From NCBI GenBank assembly GCA_937916365.1, contig CALFSY010000146.1:1-16019 (forward strand): a DNA stretch of 16,019 nt. The letters run 5' to 3'. Source of the DNA: an uncultured Jannaschia sp. Its GTDB lineage: Bacteria; Pseudomonadota; Alphaproteobacteria; Rhodobacterales; Rhodobacteraceae. How positions within the stretch are numbered: position 1 is the stretch's first letter; each line of letters begins with the position of its first letter. This document shows positions 13,617-16,019 of the stretch, piece after piece. The notes under the pieces were generated by a model. That model had not been told where the DNA came from. It did no database searches and saw only the letters and a program-made list of their open reading frames with translations. The translations under genes were made by a program, and so were the position numbers.

Positions 13617-15661
13617 TGGGCAATCTCATGGCATCTTTGTCTTATCCCTACCTTTTGGCTCCGCTGGACCTGGGCTTTACCACGTTGAAAAATCGGGTGT
13701 TGATGGGGTCGATGCACACGGGGCTTGAGGAAACGCATGATTGGCCGCGCGTTGCGGCCTTTTATGCCGAACGGGCGCGGGGTGGCGTGGCATTGATCGT
13801 CACGGGCGGCATGGCCCCCAACCTTGAGGGCGGGGTGTTTCCCGGCGCTGCGGGGTTGTTTTCCGCAGACGATATTCAAAACCACCGCGTGGTCACCGAT
13901 GCGGTGCATGATGCGGGCGGAAAAATCGCGATGCAGGTTTTGCACGCGGGCCGTTATGCGTATTCCCCCGACTGCGTGGCACCATCAGCGATCAAATCCC
14001 CCATCTCACCTTTTGTGCCCAAAGAACTGGATGAGGCGGGCATCGAAAAACAAATCAACGATATTGCCACCGCCGCCGCCCGCGCGCGCGACGCGGGATA
14101 CGACGGCGTGGAAATCATGGGCAGCGAAGGGTATTTTATCAACCAATTCCTGGTCACCCATACCAATCATCGCACCGATCGTTGGGGGGGCCCATATGAA
14201 AACCGGATGCGTTTGCCGATAGAGGTGGTGGGGCGCACCCGCGCCGCCGTGGGGCCGGATTTTATTTTGATTTACCGCCTAAGCATGATTGACCTCATTC
14301 CCAATGGCGCCACCTTTGCAGAGGTGTTGCAGCTTGCCCAAGCGGTTGAGGCTGCGGGCGCCACGATTATCAACACTGGCATCGGTTGGCACGAGGCGCG
14401 TGTGCCCACCATCGCCACCAGTGTGCCGCGCCGCGCCTTTGCCTGGGTGACGCAAAACCTGATGGGCCATGTGGGCGTGCCGTTGATTACGTCTAACCGG
14501 ATCAACACGCCCGATGTGGCCGAGGCCGTGTTGGCCGATGGGTGTGCCGATATGGTGTCGATGGCGCGGCCATTTTTGGCCGATGCGGATTTTGTGCGCA
14601 AGGCGGCCACAGGCCGCGCCCGCGAAATCGCCCCCTGTATCGCCTGCAATCAGGCGTGTTTGGACCATACGTTTTCGGGTAAACTAACCTCATGCTTGGT
14701 GAACCCGCGCGCCTGCCATGAAACGGAGCTGCGATATACCCCCGCCCAAACGCCCAAGCGCATCGCGGTGGTGGGCGCGGGGGCGGCGGGGTTGTCCGCC
14801 GCGTTGATTGCGGCTGAGCGGGGGCATGATGTGGTGGTGTTTGAACGCGCGGATCGTATCGGCGGGCAACTGAACATGGCCAAAATCATCCCCGGGAAAG
14901 AGGAATTTAAGGATCTGGTCGCGTGGTATCAGGCGATGGTCACGCACAGGGGCATTGACCTGCGGCTTAACACAACGCCGTCGTCCGCCGATCTGGTCGC
15001 GTTTAATGAGGTGATTGTGGCCACCGGCGTGCGCCCCCGTGCGCCCGATATTGTGGGCCAAGATGGGGCCAACGTGTTGACCTATAGTGATGTTTTGGCG
15101 GGGTATGCCCCCGTTGGGGCGCGCGTGGCCATTATCGGCGCGGGCGGTATTGGGTTTGATGTGGCCGAATACCTAACCCATTCGGGCGAAAGCCCCACAT
15201 TGGTGCCCGCGCTTTGGCGGCGCGAATGGGGCATTGGCGATCCGGCCCTGCACCGTGGCGGGTTGGTGCCCGAGGGCCCCCTGCCCGAACCATCACCGCG
15301 CGAAATCACCCTGTTGCAACGTAAGGCCGAAAAAATGGGCAAACGGCTGGGCAAAACCACGGGTTGGATTCACCGCGCGGCGTTAAAGATGAAAGGCGTG
15401 CGCATGGTCTCGGGCGTGGCATATGACCGGATTGACCAAAACGGCGTGCACGTGCGGTTGGCCGAGGCACCCGATACACCAACGCTGATCCCATGCGACA
15501 CTGTGGTGTTGTGCACGGGGCAGGTGCCCGAGCGATCGTTGGCCGATGACCTCAGCGCGCGCGGCAAGGCGCCCCATGTTATCGGTGGGGCGGACGTGGC
15601 CGCCGAGTTAGACGCCAAACGCGCGATTGACCAAGGCGCCCGCTTGGCCGCGACGTTGTGA
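13616..15661 (+). CDS. fadH: 2,4-dienoyl-CoA reductase (NADPH) FadH
   Basis: FadH reduces 2,4-dienoyl-CoA during oxidation of polyunsaturated fatty acids, using FMN, FAD and a [4Fe-4S] cluster. The 681 residues match the E. coli enzyme (about 670). The N-terminal old-yellow-enzyme barrel has YFINQF with Y173 and GIGWHEARVP with H259, matching E. coli Y166 and H252. Cluster ligands are C341, C344, C348 and C360 (C-x2-C-x3-C-x11-C). The FAD loop VVGAGAAG (385-392) and the NADPH-domain loop IIGAGGIG (506-513) follow. The start is uncertain: the ATG at 13616 and that at 13628 (MASLSYPYLL) both lack a clear RBS. A 12-bp tandem repeat and a hairpin lie directly upstream. It may also act on other enoates, as OYE-FadH relatives do. 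Confidence 0.93.
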   Translation: MGNLMASLSYPYLLAPLDLGFTTLKNRVLMGSMHTGLEETHDWPRVAAFYAERARGGVALIVTGGMAPNLEGGVFPGAAGLFSADDIQNHRVVTDAVHDAGGKIAMQVLHAGRYAYSPDCVAPSAIKSPISPFVPKELDEAGIEKQINDIATAAARARDAGYDGVEIMGSEGYFINQFLVTHTNHRTDRWGGPYENRMRLPIEVVGRTRAAVGPDFILIYRLSMIDLIPNGATFAEVLQLAQAVEAAGATIINTGIGWHEARVPTIATSVPRRAFAWVTQNLMGHVGVPLITSNRINTPDVAEAVLADGCADMVSMARPFLADADFVRKAATGRAREIAPCIACNQACLDHTFSGKLTSCLVNPRACHETELRYTPAQTPKRIAVVGAGAAGLSAALIAAERGHDVVVFERADRIGGQLNMAKIIPGKEEFKDLVAWYQAMVTHRGIDLRLNTTPSSADLVAFNEVIVATGVRPRAPDIVGQDGANVLTYSDVLAGYAPVGARVAIIGAGGIGFDVAEYLTHSGESPTLVPALWRREWGIGDPALHRGGLVPEGPLPEPSPREITLLQRKAEKMGKRLGKTTGWIHRAALKMKGVRMVSGVAYDRIDQNGVHVRLAEAPDTPTLIPCDTVVLCTGQVPERSLADDLSARGKAPHVIGGADVAAELDAKRAIDQGARLAATL

Positions 15662-15900
15662 TGGCTAATGCGCACGCGCATGGATGCCTCATTCACCGAA
15701 GATCAGTTTTTGCAAGATTGATCTGGTTGGTTTTGGGTCAGTGTCTGATTTAGACCAGACTTACGTTAGATCGTAGGGGGGCGTCGCCCGAACCGCCCCA
15801 CGCCCGGGTTCCGCCCGTTCGGGGCTGGCTGTATCCATTGGACACAGCCCAAACGCCCCTCGCCCTGCACGCCCGCTGTTCGATCTGGTGCGGGCCATGG
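15662..15900. other. Non-coding stretch after fadH
   Basis: I see no convincing gene here. It holds an imperfect stem AGATCA ... TGATCT around 15700-15722, a GTCTG-N8-CAGAC inverted repeat around 15745-15762, a GC-rich block, and a strong quasi-palindrome at 15827-15849. None has the T-run of an intrinsic terminator for fadH. Confidence 0.5.
15827..15849. repeat. 23-bp quasi-palindrome
   Basis: Arms GGCTGTATCCA (15827-15837) and TGGACACAGCC (15839-15849) are inverted repeats with a single mismatch around a central T. The site lies upstream of a recombinase-like fragment, so it could be a recombination or operator site, or a strong hairpin if transcribed. Confidence 0.6.
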
Positions 15901-16019
15901 TCAAAAGCGGGCGATCACCTCGAACCCCAGGTTAAGATAAACCACATCACCATCAAACGTGACATCGCCCGAACCGAAACAAAGATCAACGCGCTGCTGG
16001 ATCGTATCGTTGAAATTGC
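15901..16019 (+). pseudogene. Recombinase-like C-terminal fragment at the right edge (possibly degraded)
   Basis: A frame without stops runs from 15754 to the window edge with no ATG. From about 15931 it reads as a helical, charged segment containing IKRDIARTETKINALLDRIV. This resembles the coiled-coil part near the C-terminus of large serine recombinases (pattern like ...EIxxIExxIxxLLDRIVE...). Upstream residues in the same frame do not resemble the recombinase catalytic or zinc-ribbon parts, so this looks like a truncated remnant or an edge-cut degraded gene. It may also be an unrelated coiled coil. The call rests on pattern memory only. Confidence 0.3.

Noticed and set aside
15661..15753. 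30-residue plus-strand ORF starting at the fadH stop (TGATG overlap)
   Set aside because: The overlap looks like coupling, but the sequence has no recognisable features and no RBS, and the length is within chance.
15760..15830. GC-rich block with GGGTTC-like bits suggestive of a tRNA T-arm
   Set aside because: No cloverleaf can be drawn: no acceptor stem, anticodon arm or correctly spaced T-loop on either strand.

Overview
The window looks like a chromosomal housekeeping stretch from an alphaproteobacterium, most likely a Rhodobacterales / Roseobacter-group marine bacterium of moderately high GC. This rests on the protein style (HisA, HisB, AccD, FolC, IlvD and FadH all read as alphaproteobacterial forms), the accD-folC pair, the hisB-hisH ... 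hisA-hisF order, and a codon bias toward GCC, GAT and TTG. The assignment is by recognition, not by a search.

Layout. Positions 1-4592 are mostly minus strand, in transcription order: a TrmJ-type tRNA 2'-O-methyltransferase, hisB, hisH (GTGA overlap), a small lipoprotein, hisA, and hisF (cut by the left edge). One plus-strand gene, a secreted DUF2147-like protein, sits between the lipoprotein and hisA, so the histidine cluster is split in two. Positions 4692-6446 are plus strand: a divergent ThiE-like protein followed by the AFG1/ZapE ATPase. Positions 6466-10983 are minus strand, in transcription order: a CPBP membrane protease homologue, accD, folC (GTGA overlap), an unrecognised secreted protein with four mature cysteines, and a CatA-type acetyltransferase. 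Positions 11120-15661 are plus strand: ilvD, a lipoprotein whose start lies inside the end of ilvD, and fadH. The last 358 bases hold no intact gene. They contain a 23-bp quasi-palindrome and, at the right edge, a frame resembling the C-terminal helical part of a serine recombinase.

Functionally the window covers histidine biosynthesis (HisB, HisH, HisA, HisF), fatty-acid synthesis (AccD), folate polyglutamylation (FolC), branched-chain amino acid synthesis (IlvD) and unsaturated fatty-acid oxidation (FadH), with several exported proteins of unknown role between them.

I see no CRISPR array, rRNA, tRNA, intact insertion sequence, toxin-antitoxin pair or defence island, and nothing that amounts to a new multi-gene system. 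The items most worth a second look are the ThiE-like protein lacking ThiE signature residues, the tandem repeat and hairpin touching the fadH start, the shared GGGGCAAGCCC hairpins in two divergent promoter regions, the secreted protein / CatA-like pair, and the recombinase-like remnant beside a quasi-palindrome at the right edge.
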